Assembly (NCBI GenBank): GCA_009733575.1
Contig: ML769399.1
Location: 98,653-162,652 of the forward strand
Reading direction: 5' to 3'
Source of the DNA: Gymnopus androsaceus JB14
Taxonomy: Eukaryota; Basidiomycota; Agaricomycetes; Agaricales; Omphalotaceae
DNA length: 64,000 nt
The notes under the pieces were generated by a model, which had not been told where the DNA came from, searched no databases, and saw nothing but the letters and a program-made list of their open reading frames with translations. The position numbers and the translations under genes were made by a program. Below, piece by piece: positions 22,185-33,248 of this stretch. Each line of letters opens with the position of its first letter. The first letter of the stretch is position 1.

Positions 22185-23387
22185 CTGCCCTTCAAACCTT
22201 TGCTAATCCCATGGATGCTGCAAAGTGTTTGGCTTTCATTGAAGGTAAGGCTTTGGTGAAGATGTCTGCCATCATGTTTTTGGTAGGGCAGTAAGTAAGA
22301 CAAATTTTACCTTCCTCAATGACGTAGCGGATGAAGTGGTATCGGATATCAATATGTTTGGTCCTGGCATGAAGACAATCATCCTTTGCCAATGCAATGG
22401 CAGACTGATTGTATGACATGATAGGGATTGCATGAGTAATTGGACCAAAGATTTCTGATAAAAGATTCCTAAGCCAGATCGCTTCCTTTGCTGCATGGGT
22501 CAAAGGGATATACTTGGCTTCCGTGGTAGATAAGGAAATGGTATCCTGTTGTTTCGACGACCAAGATACTGCTCCGCCATTCAACATAAAAACATACCCG
22601 GAAATAACATGTTGATCCTCTTGAGACATACCATCTGCATCCGTGTAGCCTTGGACTGTCTCCTGGTTGCTCATACTGAGCCAAAAGTCTCGAGTGTATT
22701 TGAGATAGGCATAAACATGGCGTACACCATTCCAATGAGTGATGCCAGGGTTTTGTGAAAAGCGAGCAAGGATAGAGACTGCATACATGATGTTGGGTCT
22801 TGTAGCAACGGATAAGTACTGGAGAGCACCAAGGGCCTCTCTGTAGGGTTTGTCGTGCATAAAAGTGATATCCTCGACCGTTTTGGATGACTGGTCTTCG
22901 GTGAGGTGAATGTGGGGATTGAAGGGAATAGAGAGTGGCTTTATATCCGAGAATCCATAGCGAGATAGTATGGTGTCAATGTATGACCACTGGGATAAGT
23001 GAATCATCCTATTATGGAGAGATCTTTGGATCTCGATCCCAAGTGGCCAATGGATTTCTCCGGAATCAACAACTTTGATTATAGCCCCAATATCTTTTTT
23101 CAGTTTCTCCATGATGGCCAGGGTTTTGGTAACCAATGTCATGTCATCAACATGTATGAAAATGATGGTGAAGGGATTAGTGCAATAGAAAACAGCGTGA
23201 TCAAAATCAGACCGTTTAAACCCCAGTTGGGTCACTTCAGGCTGCCCCAATTTATATCTTCTTAGATAGTCCAAAGTGTAACAATCCAGTAACTAATATG
23301 ATCAAAATCCACAGGAAATCCAGGGCCCTGGAATCCAGGGGCCCCGCCTGGAATCCATACACCCTGCCTGGATTCCATGCCCTAGGA

Positions 23388-24470
23388 AAGTGTATGGATT
23401 CCAGGCATGTTGCATGGAATCCATGCACTAGTAAAAATAGTAGTGTATGGATTCCATGCATGTTGCATGGAATCCATGCACTAGTAAAAATAGTGGTGTA
23501 TGGATTCCAGGCATGTTGCATGGAATCCATGCACTAGAAAAAATAGTAGTGTATGGATTCCAGGCATGTTGCATGGAATCCATGCACTAGAAAAAATAGT
23601 AGTGTATGGATTCCAGGCATGTCGCATGGAATCCATGCACTAGTAAAAATAGTAGTGTATGGATTCCAGGCATGTTGCATGGAATCCATGCACTAGTAAA
23701 AATAGTAGTGTATGGATTCCATGCATGTTGCATGGATTCCATGCACTAGTAAAAATAGTAGTGTATGGATTCCAGGCATGTTTCATGGAATCCATGCACT
23801 AGTAAAAATAGTAGTGTATGGATTCCAGGCATGTTGCATGGAATCCATGCACTAGTAAAAATAGTAGTGTATGGATTCCAGGCATGTTGCATGGATTCCA
23901 TGCACTGGTAAAAATAGTGGCGTATGGATTCCAGGCATGTTGCATGGAATCCATGCACTGGTAAAAATAGTAGTGTATGGATTCCAGGCATGTTGCATGG
24001 AATCCATGCACTAGTAAAAATAGTAGTGTATGGATTCCAGGCATGTTGCATGGATTCCATGCACTAGTAAAAATAGTAGTGTATGGATTCCAGGCATGTT
24101 GCATGGATTCCATGCACTAGTAAAAATAGTAGTGTATGGATTCCAGGCATGTTGCATGGATTCCATGCACTAGTAAAAATAGTAGTGTATGGATTCCAGG
24201 CATGTTGCATGGAATCCATGCACTAGTAAAAATAGTAGTGTATGGATTCCAGGCATGTTGCATGGATTCCATGCACTAGTAAAAATAGTAGTGTATGGAT
24301 TCCAGGCATGTTGCATGGATTCCATGCACTAGTAAAAATAGTAGTGTATGGATTCCAGGCATGTTGCATGGAATCCATGCACTAGTAAAAATAGTAGTGT
24401 ATGGATTCCAGGCATGTTGCATGGATTCCATGCACTAGTAAAAATAGTAGTGTATGGATTCCATGCATGT
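23388..24470 (+). repeat. 53-bp satellite array, left arm (~20 units)
   Basis: Unit of 53 bp containing ATGGATTCCAGGCATG, TGCATGGAATCCATGCA and CTAGTAAAAATAGTAG. The unit itself is palindrome-rich. Units differ by a few bases (GGAATCC/GGATTCC at the centre). Confidence 0.95.
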
Positions 24471-24474
24471 CACA

Positions 24475-25300
24475 TTAGTACTAGTTCGACCATTAGATTA
24501 GTTACTAGTCCAAGTTATCAGTACTAGTACCACCATTAGGTTAGTTACTAGTTCGAGTTATTAGTACTAGTACAACCATTAGGTTAGTTACTAGTATGAC
24601 TTATTGGTACTAGTACAACCATTAGATTCATTACTAGTACGAGTTATTCGTACTAGTACCACCATTAGGTTAGTTACTAGTTCGAGTTATTAGTACCATT
24701 ATAAGCATTAGATTCGTTACTAGTACAACTTATTAGTACTAGTACCACCATTAGATTAGTTACTAGTCCGAGTTATTAGTACTAGTACAACCATTAGGTA
24801 GTTACTAGTATGACTTATTGGTCCTAGTACAACCATTAGATTAGTTACTAGTCCGAGTTATTCATACTAGTACCACCATTAGGTTAGTTACTAGTTCGAG
24901 TTACTAGTACCATTATAAGCATTAGATTCATTACTAGTACAACTTATTAGTACTAGTTCAACCATTAGTCTAGTTACTAGTCCGAGTTATTAGTACTAGT
25001 ACAACCATTAGATTAGTTACTAGTCCGAGTTATTCGTACTAGTACCACCATTAGGTTAGTTACTAGTTCGAGTTATTAGTACCATTATAAGCATTAGATT
25101 CATTACTAGTACAACTTATTAGTACTAGTTCAACCATTAGATTAGTTACTAGTCCGAGTTATTTACTAGTACCACCATTAGATTAGTTACTAGTCCGAGT
25201 TATCAGTACTAGTACCACCATTAGGTTAGTTACTAGTACGACTTATTGGTACCAGTACAACCATTAGCTTCCTTACTAGTATGACCTTATGCCCACCCTC
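24475..25300 (+). repeat. 43-bp satellite array (~19 units)
   Basis: Unit about 43 bp: ACTAGTACCACCATTAGG then TTAGTTACTAGT then TCGAGTTATTAGT. ACTAGT recurs twice per unit. It has no counterpart in the right half of the element. Confidence 0.9.
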
Positions 25301-25925
25301 CCGGTGCTTATGGGTGCTTATTTATCCAAAAAATGTCGGGAATCAGGCTTGATAAATCCTTCAAAAATCATCAAAGATTATCAAAATATTTCGGCATTAT
25401 TGTTCCCCCCCAGTGTATATGGGCACATATGGGTGCTAATTTTACTGCAGAACATTGGAAATTGAGCTTGATAAATTCTGGAAAAATTGTGAAAATAGTG
25501 AAAATATTTGGGCATTGTTATCCCGCCCACCAGCACTTTTGGGTGTGTATTTTCCTGCCAAATAACGGGAATGGAGCTTGATAAATCTCGGAAAAATGAT
25601 AAAAAATCATGAAAATATTTAGGGATTATTTTTCCACCTCCCACTGATTATGGCACCTCATGTCCGAATAAGGTCATGTAACACATGTGACACTGTCACA
25701 CTACATATATGGTATACTGTAACTCTCCTTCTGGAATTCATCCTCATTGCAATCAAAAGTGTAATTTGTAGTTTGTGTGACAGTGTCACATGCAGGCTGA
25801 TGGGATTAGCAGAGGTAGGTTGCTGGGTGTAGATGAGAAAGTCATCACTGTAACTATCAATCGCTATTTCACAAATTTCAATTTGTACTGTGTGACAGTG
25901 TCACGTGACTATTACTATACTTCGC
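25300..25925. repeat. Core of satellite element: three ~115-bp repeats and a palindrome triplet
   Basis: Three direct repeats at about 25349, 25467 and 25577 share GCTTGATAAATC and AAAATATTTSGGSATTAT-like blocks. GTGACACTGTCAC or GTGACAGTGTCAC then occurs at about 25687, 25783 and 25896. No gene. Confidence 0.7.
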
Positions 25926-27715
25926 ATGCACTACTATATTTACTAGTGCATGGAATCCATGCGACATGCCTGGGAATCCATACACTACTATTTTTCCTAG
26001 TGCATGGAATCCATGCAACATGCCTGGAATCCATACACTACTATTTCTACCAGTGCATGGATTCCATGCAACATGCCTGGAATCCATACACTACTATTTT
26101 TACCAGTGCATGGAATCCATGCAACATGCATGGAATCCATGCAACATGCCTGGATTCCATGCAACATGCCTGGAATCCATACACTACTATTTTTACTAGT
26201 GCATGGATTCCATGCAACATGCCTGGAATCCATACACTACTATTTTTACTAGTGCATGGATTCCATGCAACATGCCTGGAATCCATACACTACTATTTCC
26301 TAGGGCATGGAATCCATGCGACATGCATGGAATCCATACACTACTATATTTACTAGTGCATGGAATCCATGCGACATGCCTGGAATCCATACACTACTAT
26401 TTTTACTAGTGCATGGAATCCATGCAACATGCATGGAATCCATACACTACTATTTTTACTAGTGCATGGATTCCATGCAACATGCCTGGAATCCATACAC
26501 TACTATTTTTACTAGTGCATGGAATCCATGCAACATGCCTGGAATCCATACACTACTATTTTTACTAGTGCATGGATTCCATGCAACATGCCTGGAATCC
26601 ATACACTACTATTTTTACCAGTGCATGGATTCCATGCAACATGCCTGGAATCCATACGCCACTATTTTTACTAGTGCATGGATTCCATGCAACATGCCTG
26701 GAATCCATACACTACTATTTTTACTGTGCATGGAATCCATGCAACAATGCCTGGAATCCATACACTACTATTTTTACTAGTGCATGGAATCCATGCAACA
26801 TGCCTGGAATCCATACACTACTATTTTTACCCAGTGCATTGATTCCATGCAGACATGCCTGGGATCCATACACTACTATTTTTACTAGTGCATGGATTCC
26901 ATGCAACATGCCTGGAATCCATACACTACTATTTTTCCTAGTGCATGGATTCCATGCAACATGCCTGGAATCCATACACTACTATTTTTTCCAGTGCATG
27001 AATCCATGCAACATGCCTGGAATCCATACACTACTATTTTTACCAGTGCATGGATTCCATGCAACATGCCTGGAATCCATACACTACTATTTTACTAGTG
27101 CATGGATTCCATGCAACATGCCTGGAATCCATACACTACTATTTTTACTAGTGCATGGATTCCATGCAACATGCCTGGAATCCATACACTACTATTTTTA
27201 CCAGTGCATGGATTCCATGCAACATGCCTGGAATCCATACACTACTATTTTTACTAGTGCATGGATTCCATGCAACATGCCTGGAATCCATACACTACTA
27301 TTTTTACCAGTGCATGGATTCCATGCAACATGCCTGGAATCCATACACTACTATTTTTACTAGTGCATGGAATCCATGCAACATGCCTGGAATCCATACA
27401 CTACTATTTTTACAGTGCATGGATTCCATGCAACATGCCTGGAATCCATACACTACTATTTTGACTAGTGCATGGATTCCATGCAACATGCCTGGAATCC
27501 ATACACTACTATTTTTACCAGTGCATGGATTCCATCATGCAACATGCCTGGAATCCATACACTACTATTTTTACCAGTGCATGGATTCCATGCAACATGC
27601 CTGGAATCCATACACTACTATTTTTACTAGTGCATGGATTCCATGCAACATGCCTGGAATCCATACACTACTATTTTTACTAGTGCATGGATTCCATGCG
27701 ACATGCATGGAATCC
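25925..27715 (-). repeat. 53-bp satellite array, right arm (~33 units), inverted
   Basis: Same 53-bp unit as the left arm but reverse-complemented, so the two arrays face each other across the 1.4-kb core. The frames running through it (up to 263 codons) arise because 53 is not a multiple of 3 and the unit is stop-free in all three frames of this strand. Confidence 0.95.
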
Positions 27716-29412
27716 AGGTGGGGTGTATGGATTCCAGGCGGGGCCCCTGGATTTCCTGTGGATTTTGATCATATTAGTTACTGGATTGTTACACTTTGGA
27801 CTATCTAACTAGTTACTTTTCCTGGTAGACTGGAATGGTTGGGTCATGATTTCCCTGAATCGCATGTGCCATCGTTGACCGGCTTGTTTAAGTCTGTAAA
27901 GTGCAAGTTTAAGCCATGAAGTTTCTCCTGGTTTTACCCCTATATCAATTCCTGGAGGTGCCTTCATAAAAATGTGCTCCTTGTCGTCCAATTTCCCATA
28001 AAGGTAAGCTGATTTCACATCCATTTGATGAATAATCATGCTTTTCTCAGCTCCAATGCTGAGTGTAGCATGGGCTGATGCAAGTTTCGCAACAGATGCA
28101 AAGATTTTGTCTGGGAAGTAGTCAACATCTGGGATCTGATTAAATCCATGTACAACAAGACGAGCTCGGTGTCCTGTAATGTGACCTTGTTCATCCTTCT
28201 TGGTCTGATAGACCCATTTGGATGTGAGAATATTGGCATCTGGAGGTGGAGTGACAATTGTATAGGTTCCACGCTCCTGGAGTCTGGAGATTTCATCCTT
28301 CATGGCATTGTACCATTTGGAGCTGTCAGGTCGTCGCATAGCTTCTGCAACAGATAAAGGATCAGATTTGATTTCTGATGTTACCTGACCTAGAGATGCA
28401 GTAAGATGTCGCAACTCATCACTTCCTTCTCCAAGTCCTTCAATGATGTCCCTGATCTTCTTGGTGGGTTGTCTGACTCGTTTCCCAGATACTTTGTCTG
28501 GTGCAATTGGTTTGGCAATTTCTTCTGGAACTGGTATGACAGGCTGTTCCAACTCGGTGACCAATGTTTCTAAATTTCCCGAATTTTCATCCTCCCCTTC
28601 AACGGGTTGGATCTGCCTGTCAGAGAAAACTATGTTCCTCTCTGTTGTGACAGTGTGACGTGTTGGCCAGTAGATGTAGTGACTGTTTGATTTGGGTTTG
28701 AGTCCTATCCAGCATCCTTCCTGGGCCTGTGGTTCCAATTTGCCAGGTTCCTTTTCTCATTTGACATAAACAATACTGCCAAAGATGCAAAGATTAGTAA
28801 TGTCTGGTTTAATACCAAACCGTTTCTTGTATGGAGTGGCCAATCCAATGGCTTTCTTTGCCATCCTGTTCCAAACATATACCGCATATTTCATCATGAA
28901 TCCCCAAAGCCATTCGGGAGTCCTGATGAGATCAAAAAACTTCGAACTGCATTGAGCAATGTTCAATGTGCGCGTTCCGCTATACCATTGTGTTGGGGGT
29001 GTCGTGTACTGTGAGACGTTGTTGTGTCCCAATATGTTCCAGATATGCCGTGAATTCATTACTGAGAAATTCTCCCCCTTGATCAGAGTGGAGAACTTTA
29101 ACAGTTGTGCCGTATTGAGTTTGGAGACCTGTTTGGAGAACCATGTAATGTGCGAATGACTTGTCCTTTGACTTCATTTGGGGTTCCTCCAACCAATCAG
29201 TTGCTTTGTCAACTAGAGTCAGCATGTAAGTGCAATGGTTCACCATCCTGATCTGTGCTGGTCCCCACACATCCATGTGGAAAATGTCTCCAAACTTCTC
29301 CACATGGGGAGATGATCGCACCTGAGCGATAGGATACCTGGATGCTTTCCCAAGCATACAAGCACGGCATTCTGGTTCATCCATTTGCTTTGGATCCAAT
29401 CTGTTAAGTCCA

Positions 29413-30227
29413 TGTGACCCGGAGCGGAGTGGCCGAGGTATTGGACGGAAATAGTCCGGAAAGGGTCCAGGCCGGACCTCGCGAGATATGGGACTTGGTG
29501 AAGCTATTGGCAACACCCTTGACACGCCTTAAGGTGTCCCAAGAGGAAAACAATAGGGTAAGGCCTAAGCTAAGTCAAGGCAGCGGAACCGGGGGCGGAG
29601 CCGAGGTTTTGCCGAGATCACGTGGCTGTTTTGGCTTAGTAACCGGAAACATCGGAAAGACAAAGGCAAGACTTGGAAAGTGAGACCAGCTAGACTAAGT
29701 TGATTTTGGAGCTAAAGTTACAGTACAAGTTTAACTACTTAAATACTACTAAGTCTGGATAAATGGGGAAAGTGTTTAACAATAAGAAATAGATTCCTGG
29801 GAGCCAGAGCGGGTACTCGGTAAGTAAAAACAACAAAGTAATTCAGTAGCAAAAGACAAAAGAATATAAAAGGCAATAAAACAATAAGTACCATAAAACA
29901 AAAGCATGGGAAAGGCGTCCGAAGGTACTGGGGATATATCCGAGGCTGTTCCGAGAGTTTTCGAGGGTTACCGAGGCTCGGAACGGAACGGAATGGCTCG
30001 GCTCCGGTGGACACGGAAGCGAGACTGGAAAGCAAGGAAAGGAACTGTAATGAAGTCCAAACAAGTCAATGACTTGCAACTGGGTTCCAGCCGAGGTATG
30101 GCCGAGGTCTCCGAGATTATTACCGAGATATAGGCTCGGTAAGCGTCGGAAATAGGCGCCGGAGGCTCGGTGGTAATTTAGGGGTAATTGGTGGACTTTG
30201 GAGGCACCGGAATGCATGGATATAACA
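29413..30227 (-). mobile_element. Solo-LTR-like insertion (815 bp) in copia-1
   Basis: Interrupts the copia-1 integrase frame. On the minus strand it begins TGTTATATCCATGCATTCC and ends GGGTCACA, i.e. TG...CA ends. The interior is rich in CCGAGG/ACCGAG words. Flanks resemble a 5-bp duplication with one mismatch (GGATT/GGACT), so exact ends are uncertain. Probably a solo LTR of another family, perhaps Ty3/gypsy. Confidence 0.55.
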
Positions 30228-32357
30228 CAATCCGATTCCACGAACCTGGTTATCATGGAGCATATGCTTCACATAAGCATAGTTGAGGTGACCTAAGATG
30301 CCTCATAAAGAGATACCAATCTGCCAATCTTAGTCGAATAAGCATGTTCCTGTGATGGGATCTGGTATAGTCCATTAGTCTTTGGGATAACTCCCACAAG
30401 TTTCCCCTGGCAGTCTCTGATTGTCATTTTACCATTTGCAGTATGGATGGCGTAACTATCATCATTGAGTTTTCCCAGTGATACGAGTGTGTTGGGAGTG
30501 TCTGGACATAGAAGAGTGTTAGGGAGCTTTAACATTCTTATCTCTTGTTCAAATGTTGGAAGTTCCAGATGGAGTGTGCTGGAGATGTTTGCCATGAAGG
30601 TTTCAGTGTTAGCAGCCTGAATAATTTGTGTTGGAATCTCCCTTTGATTCCTGAGTTCGTTGGTGAGTGGCGTCATGTGGGTAGAGCATCTGGAGTCAAA
30701 AAGAATTGCTCTGTAACTGTGGGCTGCAGCATAAGCGTCGATGTATACTTCTTCCTCCTCTTCATCTTTAAGAGTAAGAGGTGGCGGAGTGTCGACTTTG
30801 ATGTTTTGCATTGCATCACAGCTGTATTTCTGACATCTGTGATCACTCGGCAATGAAAGAGTTAATTCAAATTTATCAGCTATTTTGGAAAAATCAAAAA
30901 CAAGATTCCCATGCTTAGCAGGAATTTTGATTGCTGCCCATGATGACTCAGGTACTTCCTCAATCATAGATGAGGATGCCACTTCGCTGTTTTTCAGCCT
31001 ATCTCTCCAGTTTCCATCTGACTTCTTCTTCTGCTTTTCTTTAGGAGGTTTCATCTCCTTGGCCTCATTGGCCTGACTGCGTTTCTCCGATGGACATTGA
31101 TTTCCGAAGTGTCCTTTACCTCCGCAGTTATAACAAACAGAGTCCTGACAACTTGTTGATCCTCTGCGGCCTCAGCCTCTGCCTCGGGAATTTCCCCTAA
31201 AGGAATTTCCACAACCTCGGAAACTTCCGCTTCCCCTGTTATTGTCCCGGATGCTGATCATGTCATCCAAATGTTTATTGACCTTGGATGGGTTGGTGCA
31301 TCGCATAGTGTGAAGTTGCCTTTGCAAAAATGATTCAGTGAGAGCATTTTTGGAATCATAATCAGCAAGTAAATTATCCCACAACTGTTTCATGTTGTTG
31401 TAGTTCCTATACCTTCAGAATATTCCATCCGATAACCTGCCAATGATAGCATTCAAAAGGTCATTGTCCTTTTCTCTATCATTCTCTGTTGCATCTGGAT
31501 CACTTGTCAATTGTGGATTCCATTCAAAATAGTGTTGATAGCCAATAGATCTGGTTGCGAATTCCACTCGAGTTTTCCACGTGTCCCAGTTTGATCCGTC
31601 TGACTTTAAAGTTTTAACCTTATCAAAGGCTTTTAGTGCTTCCGACATATTGTCGTCATCAGAATCTGATTCAAATGCCCCTGATGATTCAGATCCTGAA
31701 TCTGATGGAGATGGGAGTGGAGATCTTTGTGGAAGATCACTCGGTAAGGGCTGTGGAGTTTGCTGTGGAGTTCAATGTGGAGATGGCTGTGGAGATGGAT
31801 TCGGTGGAGGTGGAGGTGGAGTTTGCTGTGGCTCTTGTTTTGGTAACAAAACTTGAGCTGGTGAAGGAGTAGGTGCTGGAGTGGGATTAGATGAAGATGA
31901 GGCTGCGGCTTTCTGTTTGCCGGCTAGACATTCGCTACGTCTTTTCTCCTGTCTTTCGTTTTCTGCAACTTTAATAAATTGTTCCTGACCAATATCAGGT
32001 AGATCGGTGTAATCCGGTAATTCTGCAGTATATTTAGTATCCTTGTGAGGTGTATCGTACCGGTTTGGGCAAGGCTGTTTAGCACAAACAAATCACTTCT
32101 GGTCAGTTGGATTCCACCACCTGTCGCGGGTTTCGTCTTTGTCTGCTATATGAGATTTAGAAGCACAAGGTGCCTTCTGATTGGTGGCTGGTAATGGTAA
32201 TGGTAGAGGCGCTGGTTTACTGCTGGATGCTGCGGTGGCAGCGGCTTGGCCTGATGCTGTTCTGCGAGCTGCTGGTGCAGTAGGCCTAGATTGTGACATC
32301 AACAAGGGTTATGTCCACAAATAGATGTGTCAATGGTTAAGGCCGGGGCCCATAACC

Positions 32358-32719
32358 TATTAGAGTTACTTTCCTAAATAGGAAGTAGCAGCAGTAAGTC
32401 CACACAGGACTTAGTAGTATGATCACACAGATTGATGGGGGACGACGGTGGTTTTACAGGGTATGGTACTAGGCTTTATATACAGTCCTATGTACAAACA
32501 ATATATCAGGCAAGTGGCTACTGCATGAATACTTGTGGCTACTATGCATACGGTAAAGTGGGTACTGCAAGAGAGCAAGTGGATACGGCAAGAGACTAAG
32601 TGGAGTCTGCGAGATGATAGTAGTGGAGTGCATGGGATGGTGATACAAACAAGTGGAGACTACAAGAAAGCGTTCCATGTATAGTTTGATAAGATATATT
32701 TACCTTTGATATTCCAACA
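32358..32719 (-). repeat. copia-1 5' LTR
   Basis: 362 bp, TGTTGG at 32719 and TAATA end at 32358, followed inward by GGTTATGGGCC, the putative primer-binding region. Nearly the same length as the sister LTR at 58365-58727 (363 bp). Confidence 0.9.
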
Positions 32720-32724
32720 TCATG

Positions 32725-33248
32725 ATCCTTGAAAATGATTCTAGGCCTAGGTTTTGCTGATGTGCACTACAATGGTGGAAGCCAAGAATTGGAAAATGAA
32801 GGAGAGAAAGAAAACATTCCAGCTGGTAGAGCTCCTAGCCGCAGAGGTTACCAGTAAGTTTGCAGCATCAAGATTCAAAATGGCAGTGCTTATTAAGCAT
32901 GCAACAACCCTGGGTTTAAATAGAAATAACCCTGATCCAGTACTTATTGATAAAATCAGCTTTGACTTGCCTTAACTTTTAAGTGTCAAAATTCAAAATT
33001 AATCATAGTATATACAGTCACCATAATCTAGTAATGCCCACAGTCTCTATAATTTAGTAATGCCCACAGTCTCTATAATTTAGTAATGCCCGCAATCTCT
33101 ATAATTTAGTAATGCCCACACTCTATCTATGTATCTATCAACTATCCACACTATGTAGTATCAACGTCTTGTCACAGCGGCGTACTTTGCCTGTATTTCT
33201 GCCAATTGTGTCTCTGAAACTGGTCAGCATTGTAGTAGATGATGAAGC
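32725..33248. other. Intergenic; CATCAGC-element end and short tandem repeat
   Basis: GGTTTTGCTGATG at 32750-32762 is one end of the CATCAGC family. At 33020-33120 a ~30-bp unit (ctctataatttagtaatgcc) repeats about four times. A 73-codon frame at 32754-32975 is not convincing. Confidence 0.5.

Larger units (their letters stand above)
23235..27837. mobile_element. Satellite-built MULE-like element, 9-bp TSD
   Basis: The 9-bp repeat GTTGGGTCA flanks it (23226-23234 and 27838-27846), and the copia RT frame is interrupted exactly there. Inverted ends share TTAGATAGTCCAAAGTGTAA and continue inward for ~90 bp. The interior is two opposed arrays of one 53-bp satellite, a 43-bp satellite, three ~115-bp repeats and three copies of a GTGACA/TGTCAC palindrome. 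No transposase is encoded. A 9-bp duplication suggests Mutator-like mobilisation, but the outermost bases match only weakly as inverted repeats, so the class is an inference. Confidence 0.78.
22192..32299 (-). pseudogene. copia-1 gag-pol, broken
   Basis: Gag begins at 32299 (MSQSRPTAPAARRTASG) and is stopped early by a Trp-to-TGA change relative to the sister copy at 58786. More gag is at 31648-31415 and 31393-31172 (SFRGNSRGRG), then a zinc-knuckle region. The protease region at 31054-30293 has ILFDSRCSTHMTP, with Arg replacing the Gly of the DSG active site. Integrase follows at 29415-28757 (HMDVWGPAQ, HSDQGGEFLSNEF), then RT at 28738-27847 (SKWVYQTKKDEQG) and, beyond the insertion, 23225-22192 (FIHVDDMTLV). 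RNase H has SGYVFMLNGGAVSWSSKQQ. Multiple stops and two insertions make it non-functional. Confidence 0.88.
21767..32719 (-). mobile_element. Full-length but decayed Ty1/copia element (copia-1)
   Basis: 10,953 bp flanked by the 5-bp direct repeat TCATG (21762-21766 and 32720-32724). The LTRs begin TGTTGGAATATC and end in TAATA in element orientation. Order on the minus strand is 5' LTR, gag, protease, integrase, RT, RNase H, 3' LTR, as in copia. The interior is interrupted by an 815-bp LTR-like insertion in the integrase region and a 4603-bp satellite-built element in the RT. Another copy of the family begins at 58365. Confidence 0.92.

Noticed and set aside
26572..27363. 263-codon repeated protein in the satellite array
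   Set aside because: Generated by a 53-bp satellite without stops; all three frames give the same peptide and there is no start context, domain or codon bias.
23388..27715. Possible CRISPR-like array
   Set aside because: Units are directly adjacent with no unique spacers, the organism is a eukaryote, and the array is inside a transposon.
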